DNA of 64,000 bases from Liquidambar formosana (Eukaryota; Streptophyta; Magnoliopsida; Saxifragales; Altingiaceae). The notes under the pieces were generated by a model. The model ran no database searches, was not told the DNA's origin, and worked only from the letters and a program-made list of their open reading frames with translations. Made by a program: the position numbers and the translations under genes. Shown piece by piece: positions 10,709-21,725 of the stretch; within the stretch, counting starts at the first letter, position 1, and every line of letters starts with the position of its first letter. The stretch is from positions 23,705,267-23,769,266 of the forward strand of contig CM077822.1 in NCBI GenBank assembly GCA_039720395.1, read 5' to 3'.

Positions 10709-13700
10709 AAGCTGCTATCAGGTAGGCCAAGGTCTTCTTCTTCATGGATCTCCACAATGACACCACATTCAAGGTACCAATTCAGGAATGGCACGGTAGC
10801 ATGGCTAATGGATGAACCCTGGAGTTCTTCAATGGTCGAGTCTTCCACGGTGAGGATCATATCTTGGAACATTTCAGTCATAGCCCCTGCGTCGAGGTTC
10901 TCTGCCCAGTCTTCCTCTTTCTTTTCCCAGAACTCATTATTGATGGCTTCATCATCCACCATTTCAGCTGTGATTGGATACCATTCGGTGAAGAAGATTT
11001 CAAAACCCGAAACTCGGATCTTGGTAGCTTGGTCAAAGGTGGGTTCTGGAAACCCGCAATATAGAAAATCATCCCCTTCTTTGACGAAGTAACCATTCAA
11101 AGTAGGTCGATATGGCGAGATCCTCAGGTCTGGCACCCTTCCCTCAGCTTTGGCTCTTACTTTCTCTTTATTCCTCTTCAGCATTTCCACATAATCATTT
11201 CTGGAGGGCTCATATCCTAGCCCGAAGGTGTATGAGGTGACACGGCTTTGAATAGACGTAGGGATCCCTTGTTGGCGACGCCCTAGCCCCATGCCTGGAA
11301 AGAAACTCATTCTTCTCATGATTTCACCAACATGCAAGTTGCCATGGGGACAAAAGTCCAAGGGTATTAATTCACCCTTTTCGAGCTCTTTTTCAATGCA
11401 TTGGACATAGTCAAACCCAGATAGCGGTATCGCTGCTGATTCGGGTTGTATCTCACATATAGGCACACCTGCGAGTTTCAATTCATAGTCCCCTTGAAGT
11501 GTTACTATGGCCCCTTCGTAAGGAAACTTCACCTTTTGATGGAGTGAAGATGGTACAGCCCCAGCAGGATGGATCCAAGGTCGGCCCAACAGCAAGTTGA
11601 AACATGACGGCACATCCAACACTTGGAATTCTACCCTAAATTCAGTGGGTCCCATGATAAGAGGCAAAGTAACTACCCCTATTACTTCTCGGCGGGTGTT
11701 GTCATAAGCTCTTACGGTCTGCCCAGATGGCGTGAAATCAGTGGGTCCCAAACCCAAAACAGTGGCAGTTCGGAGAGGACATACATTCAGTGCGGACCCA
11801 TTGTCGATAAGAACGGTGGGAACCCTCTTCCCCATAGTGTCAACGGTCACATAGAGAGCTTGAGAATGGCTCGGCCCGCTTTTAGGTAGGTCTACATCGG
11901 TGAACACGATGGTTGAGTTCTTGGGAGTTGGATTCACCAAATGTATCAATCCCTCGGGGGATGTGTCAACAGGCACTTGTATCTGATTCAACAGTTTCAA
12001 CACGGTCTGTCTGTGCTTATGCGAGGCCATGAGCAAGCCCCAAATAGTGATGTTGGCATTGGTCTTCTTCAGCTGCCTCAGCACCTCATCCTCTTCTTCT
12101 TGCAAGCTAGGACGCCTCTGCCCTTCCAAATCTTCCAACGGATTCTCAGATTCTAGGTGGGGAGGCTTGAAATGACGACCCCCTCTGGTTATATGGTCTA
12201 ACTCATCATCACTAGCCCATATGTCATGGACTTCCTCTGAGTCATTCATTAAGTCATCCCATTCTATCATGTCAATGCTCTCCATTTCTGTCGGCAAGTC
12301 ATCCCAACCTGTAAGGACTATCGGCTCATCTGATATTGGCCTTGGGCTTGAGTACAGTACATAATAGTCAAATTTCCATGACAATTCACCTAATAGGCCA
12401 ACCTGAGGATCCCCTGCTTCATATCTTTCTTTCAGCTCTTGTTGGATAGATTTCTTTGGCAATAACAAAACCTTTTGGTCAATGAGGTCTTGGATGATCT
12501 TCTTTAGTATAGAACAAGCCTCGGTGTCATGGCCGGGTGCACGATGGTATTGGCAATATTGGTGAGGGGTTGATGGCCTTGGCTTTGGTGGAAGTGGCAT
12601 GATAAGGTGGTTATTGCGGCAAATGGTGAAGAGACGGGTTAAGGTCATGGGGAGTGGAGTGTATTGTCTTATGGGACAGCGAGGGCGTGAGGATTCAACC
12701 CCAATGGCATTTATGGTGTTAGGTGGGGGTGTGTTGTTGTGAGATGGGAGAGGATTACGGGTGACATTTGGACGGGTTGGTGGTGAGATGACTTGTTTGT
12801 CTATAAGGTCTTGGACTTGGTGGCGAAGGCGAATACAACGATTGGTGGCATGGCCTTTGGATTGGTGGTACTTGCAGTACTCATTCTCATTGTAGCTCTT
12901 GGGTAAGGGATTTGGTGGAGGTCTTGGGTCGAGTGGCTTCAATAGGTCAGGGCTTATGAGCTTTTCAAGGACTCTTTCGAGGGGCATGAATAGGTCAGTG
13001 AATTGGCGAGGTGGGTTGACATCATTGAGAGAAAAGGGTTGGATTGGTTGAGTTATGGTGTTGACCTCAGCATTGTTCTTTCCAATAAAGTTTGTCTTGC
13101 GACTCCAAACTTCCTCAGTTTTGATTGTTCCATCATTGATAGCATCTTCAACCTGCGTGCCAGCCCCAATGAGAGCTTTGAAATTTGGGAAATAGTGGGC
13201 AAATAAATGCTTGTGATATACGGGCAGCAAGTTCTTAACCACCAGCTGAATTTGGTCCTCCTCATTTGGCCTATCCGTCATTCTCGACGCCTTTTGTCTC
13301 CACCTTGTAATGTAAGCGGAGAAAGTTTCATGAGCCCCTTGCTTGGTAGTTTCCAGGTCCCTTCGAGTGACATCCACCTCTGTGTTGTACTTGTAATGCT
13401 CCGAAAACTCATTGCATATATCTTCCCAAGTCCGGGTTCTATTCTCATCCAAGGACAAGAACCATTTCAAAGCAGAAGTGGCCAAGGTTTCATGGAACAT
13501 TTGAGCTAAAAGCTCGTCAGTAGCCCCTCGAGGGTGCATAGCTCGCACATACATCTTCAAATGAGTCTTAGGGCAACCCGTCCCATCGAACTTTTCTAAC
13601 TCTGGCATCTTGAATTGCAATGGAATACGAGCCGTTGGGAACAGAGATAGAGTCCGCACATCGACCATGTCATCAGCCCTACGAATCCCTTTTATAGTTC

Positions 13701-14109
13701 TCTCCAATGCTTCTACCTTGGTAGCTAACACGGAATCATTGCTAGAACCTTTCCCTTTGGTTTCCCCTTCTAGGTTGGTGACCACAGGTTTCGAGCTACT
13801 TTCCCCCCTTGTCTTGGTGTTCTCATTGGATTGAGGTCCCTCTTCGGTGCCAGCCCCATGAGGTATACCCGAGGAATGGGCCTTAGAGCCATTTTGTTCA
13901 AGATCTGCCATCTTCTGTTGGTTCTCTTGAGCCATTTTCAATGCGGTATCGGATGTCTCGGCGGTATGGTCAAGCTTGGTCATGATGGCTTTCAGGCAAG
14001 CCTCAAGGTCAAAGTGCCCCTCACTAGTTCTTTCGTCGGCCATGTCTGTCTGATGGGTAGATTCAACACTCACTAGACGCCCTTGCGGATTGCGGATCCA
14101 AGCCAGCAC
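10705..14109 (-). CDS. Gypsy gag-protease polyprotein
   Basis: An intact 1134-codon ORF. Residues about 165-330 form the retrotransposon gag (capsid) domain. Two Cys/His blocks of the TAT type lie at about 411-438 (YCKYHQSKGHATNRC) and 518-545 (YCQYHRAPGHDTEAC); each is followed by a QDLID helix. The aspartic protease is at about 750-850 with D769 in LIDNGS and the LLGRPWIH flap-end motif. A G-patch-like segment at about 935-970 (FFPGMGLGRRQQGI, then TFGLGYEPS) closes the recognisable domains. Gag builds the particle and protease cuts it. The ORF begins at an ATG about 780 nt after the primer-binding site. No inactivating change is visible, unlike pol. The stop at 10705 may be bypassed by splicing. 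Confidence 0.92.
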   Translation of the reverse strand: MLAWIRNPQGRLVSVESTHQTDMADERTSEGHFDLEACLKAIMTKLDHTAETSDTALKMAQENQQKMADLEQNGSKAHSSGIPHGAGTEEGPQSNENTKTRGESSSKPVVTNLEGETKGKGSSNDSVLATKVEALERTIKGIRRADDMVDVRTLSLFPTARIPLQFKMPELEKFDGTGCPKTHLKMYVRAMHPRGATDELLAQMFHETLATSALKWFLSLDENRTRTWEDICNEFSEHYKYNTEVDVTRRDLETTKQGAHETFSAYITRWRQKASRMTDRPNEEDQIQLVVKNLLPVYHKHLFAHYFPNFKALIGAGTQVEDAINDGTIKTEEVWSRKTNFIGKNNAEVNTITQPIQPFSLNDVNPPRQFTDLFMPLERVLEKLISPDLLKPLDPRPPPNPLPKSYNENEYCKYHQSKGHATNRCIRLRHQVQDLIDKQVISPPTRPNVTRNPLPSHNNTPPPNTINAIGVESSRPRCPIRQYTPLPMTLTRLFTICRNNHLIMPLPPKPRPSTPHQYCQYHRAPGHDTEACSILKKIIQDLIDQKVLLLPKKSIQQELKERYEAGDPQVGLLGELSWKFDYYVLYSSPRPISDEPIVLTGWDDLPTEMESIDMIEWDDLMNDSEEVHDIWASDDELDHITRGGRHFKPPHLESENPLEDLEGQRRPSLQEEEDEVLRQLKKTNANITIWGLLMASHKHRQTVLKLLNQIQVPVDTSPEGLIHLVNPTPKNSTIVFTDVDLPKSGPSHSQALYVTVDTMGKRVPTVLIDNGSALNVCPLRTATVLGLGPTDFTPSGQTVRAYDNTRREVIGVVTLPLIMGPTEFRVEFQVLDVPSCFNLLLGRPWIHPAGAVPSSLHQKVKFPYEGAIVTLQGDYELKLAGVPICEIQPESAAIPLSGFDYVQCIEKELEKGELIPLDFCPHGNLHVGEIMRRMSFFPGMGLGRRQQGIPTSIQSRVTSYTFGLGYEPSRNDYVEMLKRNKEKVRAKAEGRVPDLRISPYRPTLNGYFVKEGDDFLYCGFPEPTFDQATKIRVSGFEIFFTEWYPITAEMVDDEAINNEFWEKKEEDWAENLDAGAMTEMFQDMILTVEDSTIEELQGSSISHATVPFLNWYLECGVIVEIHEEEDLGLPDSSL

Positions 14110-14887
14110 GTCTATGGATAGAAAAGTTTTAACCTTTAGCCTAAGGACTTGTCCTAAACCTCCATATTTTCCTTAATGAACTCGGTCTCTACACCATGTT
14201 CAATTAATTCATTCCTTTTATCCAATTACCTTTACAAGGGTCATGGATTAAGGGTATGTTTTAAAAGAATAGGGTATAGAGTCCTTCAATTAGGTTTAAT
14301 TAATCCCCTAGGACTAGCACATCACAAACATAGCTTTATATCCTACTTCCTTAATTTATTCCTCCTAACCCATGGCCTTAACAAAGGTTAGGGTTTAAAG
14401 GTCTATGTTAAGGGCATAAGATATAAAGCCTCACACCACAAACATGGCATAGCATCATTACAAACAATTGTGGGTGCATAATGGTGAGACCATAGTGTCC
14501 TACAAGTCTGTCTATATGGACTAATGATAAGGGTAGGCTGGGGTCCTTCACTTACTTGAGCAATCCTTATACCTAACCACATGTGGCATCAGGAACGCCG
14601 CGTGGGTCTAGCAGTACGTGATTAACTCATTTAATATACCCAAGGGTACTAGGCAAGAGAGGTTGATAGCTTTCGCCCCAACACATGGAATCAGGAAAAC
14701 CAAGGTTGAGACTAGGCCGATCGTTGGCAAGGATACATCGAGGGACATCGATCCTAACATGCAAGAGTTTGCGCACACAATGCAATAAATGAAAGCACAC
14801 AATCAAGCGGATGCAATGTGATTGATTTTAATTAAACATAAGAAATTAACCTAGCCCAATTAAACTTTATAGAGTCTAGCCCACAAG
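14110..14887 (-). other. Untranslated leader of gypsy element
   Basis: Non-coding stretch between the primer-binding site and gag. No ORF or motif was recognised in it. Packaging and dimer signals would be expected here but cannot be identified by eye. Confidence 0.6.
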
Positions 14888-14905
14888 TCCCCAGTGGAGT
14901 CGCCA
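14888..14905 (-). other. Primer-binding site (tRNA-Arg type) of gypsy element
   Basis: The plus strand reads TCCCCAGTGGAGTCGCCA, three bases from the LTR start. It matches the 3' end of plant tRNA-Arg (as I remember it, ...CCCCAGTGGAGTCG plus CCA), so the minus-strand RNA would pair with that tRNA. Confidence 0.8.
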
Positions 14906-14908
14906 AAC

Positions 14909-17511
14909 TGTGAACCCTGGAAATTGGGCCCACGAGGGATTGAAAAGAAAGTGGGTTTGAAAAAGAAAAAGGAAAGGAGTCGCCACCTTATTTTTTAAAG
15001 GAAACAAGGAAAACCCTAAAAATAGTTTGTTTTAGGAAAACAATTTGAATGACTCCATAAAAAAGGAAATGCAAAAACCAATCTTTTGAAAACCAAAGAA
15101 ATCGGGGATTCGGAGGCTAAGTTATGACATGGGAAGGTTCTAGGCAAAGCCTATAGGCACCCATGTCACCCTTTCGGTCTCTCAGTTCATTTGGGCTAAA
15201 TTAAAGTCTTTCCATACAAAAATCAGCAAGTATATCATCACAAGAATTGCATGCATATCATATATTTCATTCATCCATCCATGCATAATAAGCAAATAAA
15301 AACAGAAAATAAAAAGAAGAAAAGAAAACATAAATAAACCTAGGATGCTTGGATCCTAGAACGGACTTGAGCCTCACGAAGAGCGCCTACGTACCATGCA
15401 ACGAAATACATGGATCAAAGTCCACGTAGTTCGATTAGAACTAAGGTTAAATCCTAATACAAACCTATGGTAAAAACCCTAGGTTTCCTTATTTGATCAA
15501 AAGAGTTGAATATGATAGAAAGTTTGATTTTAGGAAAGAAATCCACAAAATGGAAACTTTAATAAAACCAGAATTTTGTTGGTTAAGGAAACCTCTAATT
15601 AAACCATAGGATCATATTAAAAATTAACCCTAAATAGGGAGAAGAGAATGAGTTAAGAAGAAAGGTGAATTGGGGCACCTTCACACCCACTAACCTGAGC
15701 GCAATTAGCTCCAAGCATTTAGCCATTTCAGACATAAGCAGCCCTATTTGCCATGGGACAAATACCACACCTATTTGCACCCTTACAAGTGCTCAAAACC
15801 ATGCAAAAACACTAACATGCAAATCTGGACAGAATAGTATTATGACCTAAAATCATCCACTAAGCATGCCAATAGCAAAAACAGCGAACAATAATAAGTC
15901 CTAACATATTCCTAGAACCATATCATGCATAAAAACCCTAAAACATACTAACATGCATGCAAAACTATCATGTTTACTCCATATGAAAAACATATACAGC
16001 AAACACGAAGAAAAACCAAATAAAAAAGTCTACTTTATCATGCTATATGAAAACAAACACGAAACAATGACTCTAAAACCCTAAACTCACAAATATGCTT
16101 AAAAACATACAAAACATACTTTAATCATGCTAAAACCAAACTAAACAGAAATTAAATCATGCATATTAACTAACTAAAGCAATATAACATGATGAAAATC
16201 CTAACTCTAACATGCAATGACACTAATCCTAACACAAGGACAATAGGAGCACACGAATCATAACTATGCATTAAAAACCTAAAGGACAGCCCTAAAGCAT
16301 GCTAAACAGTAGATAAAAAATAGATATTCCATGTATATTAACTAGCTAGAGTGTTAATACATGATAAAAAAGTCACCTTTAACATGCAATAAGCCTAACC
16401 CATATGAGAACCTAGTTTAAGCTTGAATAGAGAAGGAGAATACCTTAGGAAGTGGCTCCCCTTGTGTTTGTAATTGTTCGTGGCTCCTCAGGTCTTTAGA
16501 GTGAATCAAACCAACACGAATCCTCCTCTTTGTCAAAGTGGTATCACAGCAAAGAGATCAAAACTCACTCAACTTTGAAAAGAAATAGAAAACAAAAAGA
16601 GAACAAGAGAAAAGAAAAAGTGATTCTCATCACTTTGCAGCAGCAGCAACTTCAATCGCATTTTTGGGTATGAAAACGTTGGATTTGGACAAAGCTTGTG
16701 AAATACAAAGTTGTATAGAATTGAATTATCTTTCTAACAAAACCAATTTCATCAAATTCTGACTTCGGATGAAAAAGTTATGATTAAAATACGACTGCTG
16801 GTTTTCAGAAAATCTGCTGCTGAATTATGACGAATTTCACTCCCTCCAAACCCTCCTCTCCTCTCCTGTTTAAAGACATTAAGAGAGTATTTATAGCTGA
16901 AATCTGGAGTTTCCCTTTCCTTCCTGGACTAGGTTTCCTTGGAGAATAATCAAAAGGTATTTTATAATGATAAAAGACTTCTAATCTGAATAGGAAAAGG
17001 AAATTGTCTTTTATAAAAATTGGGAGACTGACCGCTAACACGCATGCACATGTATCGTATGTGCGTACACACACTCATCACATACGTACACGTGTTAGTG
17101 TCATGATAAAAATGGCTAATTTAATAAAATAATTTTCTTTTCATTTTAACCAAAAATCTCATGCTGTGATTCGCACTAATTCTTCAAGGATAATCCGTAA
17201 ATAACCACACTAAACTCATCATCAGGGCCACGGGACTTAATACCTCATATGCATCCATATGAACTCCAATTGACAATTTGGAGATCATTCCAAGGTCAAA
17301 TGAAAAGTTTGGGACTTAAAAGACGATTATGCCCCTCAAGTCACAAAAGCTCTTATTATCCCTCAAGATCAACTCCAATTTGAACCAAAATTCATATCCA
17401 TTGTCCTTGTGACTCTAGAAAACTAATGCAAGTGACTAGACTCAAAAACAAAACAAAAACATGCATGAAATGATGAGCCCTAGTAAGGTGGTGCAAAAAT
17501 GGGGTGTGACA
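14909..17511 (-). repeat. 5' LTR of gypsy element (2.6 kb)
   Basis: The plus strand starts TGTGAACCC and ends GGTGTGACA, so the LTR reads TGTCACACC...GGGTTCACA in element orientation. It is flanked by the primer site on one side and copia gag on the other. Positions 16467-17240 are nearly identical to 20036-20825 in the LTR of the non-autonomous element. Confidence 0.85.
16888..16896 (-). promoter_or_regulatory. LTR TATA box
   Basis: CTATAAATA on the minus strand inside the shared LTR segment. Equivalent CTATAAAATA boxes lie at about 20471-20481 and 25792-25802 in the non-autonomous element. Confidence 0.55.
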
Positions 17512-19322
17512 ATACCATATTTTAATGGTAATGATTATGGGTACTGGAAGGCTCTTATGCGAGCATATCTCAAATCAATTGATGAGAGAGTGTGGCTTGC
17601 TGTGATTGATGGATATACTCCACCCAAGGTGGTTGTGGAAGGTGTATTTGTTGATAAGCCTAAAGTTCAATGGACTAAAGAAGATTATGAAGAACTTAAA
17701 TGGAATTCCAAAGGAATCAATGCTATTTTCAGTGGAATATCCCGAGATGAATTTTGAAGGGTAGCCCATTGTAAATATGCAAAAGAAGCTTAGAATATCC
17801 TTGAGAAAACTCATGAAGGTACCATATCTGTTAAAAAAACTAAAATTCAAATGCTTATTGCCTTGTATGAACAAGAGACTATGAAAGAAAATGAAGTGTT
17901 TTATGAGTTTAATGCTAGATTGAGTGATATTTTCCTTAGGAGATGTTATGTCTGATGCTACAATCAATAGGAAAATTCTTAGATCTTTGCCTATTAGGTT
18001 CCTTCCTAAGATCACTTCCATTGAAGATAATAGAGATTTAGATACCATGAAAAAGGAAGACTTGGTTAGTGAAATTCAGAATTATGAAATGAAGTTTTGC
18101 AAACCTAAGAAAGAACCTAAGAACATTGGAATTGCCTTGAGTACTGTGAATGAGAAGTCTAGCAGAAATGTTTATAGGACTGGCTCTGATTTTGATATTT
18201 CTGAGGAGGAAATTGCCTACTTTGTTAAAAAATTTAAGAAATTCTTCAGAAATCCTAGAGGTAGTGTTTCCAATTCTAGAAATAGTAATGGTGCTAGCTC
18301 TAGTAGGAACAATAGATCTAACTCTAGCAAAGGTAATGGTTCTAGTTCCAATAAGGATAGAAGGGAGAGAAATAGGTCTAGGTCTCAGTCTAGAACTCAG
18401 GGGGAGAGACCAAATGATATGAATAATGAGAGAGATAAAATTCAATGTTATGAATGTCATGGTTTCGGTCATATTGCTCCTGAATGTGCTAATACTAAGA
18501 AGAAACAAAGTAGTGGTCAGAATAATGGAAAGGGATATAATGCTACTTTGAGTGACAGTGAGGCTAAGTTGGATTTTGAGGATTCCTCTCAAGGAGAAGA
18601 GGATAACTCTAATTTCATGGCCTTTACTTCTATTCATCAGGTTAATGATAAAATCTCATCGAGTGTTATTGATTCTAAGAGTCAGGGGGAGTCTAAAAAA
18701 GATGAGATTAATTATGAAAATTCTGAAAATATGATTGAATCTGATAAAGAAGAAGAAGACCTTCAATTAGCTTATGACAAGTTGTTTGAAGAATATCTAA
18801 AAACCAAAAAGGTTAATAAATCTCTATACATTAAGGTTAAAACTTTTGAAAAAGAGATAGAGACTTTAAAGATGAAATTGTCTGAATCTAAGGGTCATGA
18901 GAGTCAGTTGAGCACTCAAAAAGCACTTCTTGCTAATTAGGTGGTTCAACTTGAAAAGGAGAAGTTTAAATTATCTGAGTCTAAGAAAAGTCTTAAGCTG
19001 AGAATAGTAAATAATGAGAAAGATGTGAAGACTAAGATAAGAGATCTTGAGAAAATGTCAAAAGGTAAAGAGACCTTAGACAAGTTGTTAGATGTAGGAC
19101 AGAATCCTAGTGATAGGCGTGGTTTAGGCTTTGTTAGTGATAGGGTTACTCCTAATTCATCTAAAACCATGTGTGTCAAGGCTCAAGAGTCTCAAGTTAT
19201 TCAATCTGTCAATCCTCCACCTATTGTGCCTTCGAAGCGAGTCCCTACTTGTGTCCATTGTGGTTTGAAAGGACATATTAGACCCAGATGCCCAGTCCTA
19301 AGAAAAAATCAAGAGTTACCTA
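17512..19322 (+). pseudogene. Copia gag, N-terminal and central parts (decayed)
   Basis: The first codons read IPYFNGNDYGYWKALMRAYL, the classic copia gag opening, lacking only the extreme N-terminus removed by the gypsy insertion. The UBN2-type gag domain follows. It contains stops at about 17755 and 17790 and a frame change near 17935, after which 338 codons are open. A CCHC zinc knuckle (CYECHGFGHIAPEC) lies near 18445-18490, between Ser/Arg-rich and charged coiled-coil stretches. A stop at about 18938 interrupts the frame, and a second knuckle (CVHCGLKGHIRPRC) lies near 19250-19292. The next bases are the TSD of the nested TAT element. Gag forms the particle and binds RNA; this copy cannot make a full protein. 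Confidence 0.85.
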
Positions 19323-20857
19323 TGTGAGCGCCACGCCCTAAATACCACATGGCTCGAGAATACGCATTAGCCTCAAAGGACTAACACGGAGAGGAGTCGC
19401 CACCCAATATTGGGAACGAGTGAACCCTAGCAGGGTCTAGCTCGTCATAACCAGAGATTCAGGTTCGGAGCTAGGGTACGTCGCTGGGAAGGTGTTAGGC
19501 ACCCAGCCACGCCCGATCGGAACCGGCCCCCACCCATGATTAATGGCTTTAATTAATCTAATTGCTCAATTAAAATTGACCCTAAATCATGCAATAACAA
19601 TGGCACACACAATGACCAAAATAATGTGTAAATAAAGAAAAGAGAATAAAAGAATATAATAGAAAGCAGAAATCAAAATATACAAAAGACCAACCAGATA
19701 CTAATCAACTAAGAACAAAAATAAATAAAATAATAAACAAACAATCTGTCTGCTGAGGTAAGGTGCGTACGCATCACTGATTGGTGCGTACGCATCACTA
19801 ATATATGCGTACGCACCTAATAGACATTTTCACGTAGAATCACAGAACTCATATATCAATCTACATCATGCATCCCAAAATAAATAAAACTAAACTAAAC
19901 CTAAAAACAAATAAATACAAATATAAAAACTAAACCTAAATCATGTTAATCATGCTTTAGACAAAAATAAAATAAAATAAAAATAATAAAAAGAAGAACT
20001 AAAATAAAAGCTAAATAAAAGTAAATTTACCGACTTTGTAATTGTTCGTGGCTCCTCAGCTCTTTAGATTGAATCAAACCAACACGAATCCTCCTCTTTG
20101 TCAAAGTGGTATCACAGCAAAGAGATCAAAACTCACTCAACTTTGAAAAGAAATAGAAAACAAAAAAGAGAACAAGAGAAAAGAAAAGTGATTTTCGTCA
20201 CTTTGCAACAGCAGAAACTTCAATCGCGTTTTTGGATATGGAAACGTTGGAATTGGACAAAGCTCGTGAAATATAAAGTTGTAGAGAATTGAATTATCTT
20301 TCTAACAAGACCAATTTCATCAAATTCTGACTTCGGATGAAAAAGTTATGATTAAAATACGACTACTGGTGTTCAGAAAATCTGCTGCTGAATTATGACG
20401 AATTTCACTCCCTCTAAACCCTATTCTCTCCTCCCCCCCCCCCCCCCCCCCTCTCAAAGGCATTAAAAGAGTATTTTATAGCTGAAATCTGGAGTTTCCC
20501 TTTCTTCTCTAGACTAGGTTTCTTTGAAGAATAATCAAAAGATATTTTATAATGATAAAAGACTTCTAATCTGAATAGGAAAGGGAAATTGTTTTTTGTA
20601 AAAATTGGGAGACTGATCGCTAACACGCATGCATATGTACCGTATGTGTGTACACAAACTCATCACATACGTACACGTGTTAGTGGCATGATAAAAATGG
20701 CTAATTTAATAAAATAATTTTCTTTTCATTTTAACAAAAAATCTCATGCTGTGATTCACACTAATTCTTAAAGGATAATCCGTAAATAACCACACTAAAC
20801 TCATCATCGGGGCCACGGGACTTAAGATGACAACGGGTATAAAATGGGGTGTCTACA
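19323..20857 (-). repeat. 3' LTR of non-autonomous TAT element
   Basis: Starts TGTGAGCGCC and ends GGTGTCTACA on the plus strand. By eye it differs from its partner by about 3-4 percent over the first ~540 bp, mostly transitions, several at CpG. It holds three TGCGTACGCA palindromes (19762-19817) and a run of about 20 C (20431-20451). Confidence 0.92.
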
Positions 20858-21100
20858 GTTGCCCCTCTTTTGGCTGAGTTTTGCATTGCAATACGAAAGT
20901 CAAAAACCTTAAAAGACAAACCATTTACCGGTTGGCAACTTAGAGTCCACACACACACACATGGAATAAGGTCATGCCAGCCTCAGTTGACTACCTACGT
21001 ACTCCTCAAAGATCAGACCTAGCGTAGTTCATGCAAAACGATGGGGGCACTCAGTAGGTAATTTCTCAAAACTACCAACTGAAAAAGATCAATATGAAAA
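20858..21100 (-). other. Polypurine tract and 3' untranslated part
   Basis: The bases next to the LTR read, on the minus strand, CTCAGCCAAAAGAGGGGCAAC, a good polypurine tract for plus-strand priming. Nothing else was recognised in this stretch. Confidence 0.6.
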
Positions 21101-21104
21101 TTTT

Positions 21105-21355
21105 ATTCCTTTCCTAGGGAATAAACAAGAAGCTTCATCCCTTTCCCGGGGAATGAATAAGAAAACATTAATGATAGAAACTTTATCTATTTCCCTGTGG
21201 ATAAAGGTATAATCCCTTTTCCGGTGGATCATAAACAATCATAGAAGATCCCTTTTCCTGTGGGTCATAAACAAATAGAGAAGACCCCTTTTCCTGTGGG
21301 TCACAAGCAAAGAAGATCCCTTTTCCTATGGATCACAAGCATAAAAATAGTGATA
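21105..21355. repeat. Short imperfect tandem repeats
   Basis: About seven copies of a ~35-bp unit with the core CCCTTTTCC(T/G)GTGG(A/G)TCA, each followed by a short A-rich spacer. The first copies are more diverged (CCTTTCCTAGGGAATAAAC). It lies in the 3' untranslated part of the element. Confidence 0.75.
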
Positions 21356-21725
21356 AAGTGTCCCTAAAGGCGAGTAAAAATTCTATCAAGAAATCAAACC
21401 CAAAGGTGTCTATCTGGACAAGCATGAAATCTATCTAGAGTTTCAAACCCAAAAACAATGATAAAGTGCCTCGCAAGGCGAGTAAGAATTCTATCTAGAA
21501 TTCAAACCCAAAGGTGCCCATCTGGACAGGCAGGAACTCTATCTAGAGTTCAAACCCAAAAATAGCAATAAGATGCCTCGCAAGGCGAGTAAGAATTCTA
21601 TCTAGAATTCAAACCCAAAGGTGTCCATCTGGACAAGGAGGAACTCTATCTAGAGTTTAAACCCAAAAAACAGCAATAAGATGCCTCGCAAGGCTAGTAA
21701 GAATTCTATCTAGAATTCAAACCTA
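21356..21725. repeat. 108-bp tandem repeats
   Basis: Four copies with a period of 107-108 bp, marked by CGAGTAAGAATTCTATCTAG at about 21371, 21479, 21586 and 21694 (first and last diverged). Each unit contains two half-similar 'tctatctaga(g/a)ttcaaaccc' segments, so it grew from a shorter repeat. Confidence 0.8.

Larger units (their letters stand above)
5186..17511 (-). mobile_element. TAT-lineage Ty3/gypsy LTR retrotransposon (minus strand)
   Basis: Reading on the minus strand the order is LTR (17511-14909), primer-binding site, leader, gag-protease, RT/RNase H, integrase, and an antisense ORF. Gag-pro with G-patch-like motif, a second RNase H domain, an Arg-tRNA-type primer site and an extra antisense ORF all fit the TAT/Ogre lineage. 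The 3' LTR is missing beside the gap. The five bases after the right end are ATACC, the predicted TSD. The right flank is copia gag, so it inserted into that element. Pol has one stop and two frameshifts. Confidence 0.9.

Noticed and set aside
8310..14076. Many plus-strand ORFs of 64-111 codons
   Set aside because: Shadows of the gypsy gag-pol on the minus strand, with no recognisable motif.
17575..18637. Minus-strand ORFs of 157 and 199 codons
   Set aside because: They lie opposite copia gag, which has clear homologous motifs on the plus strand; composition is that of an antisense shadow.
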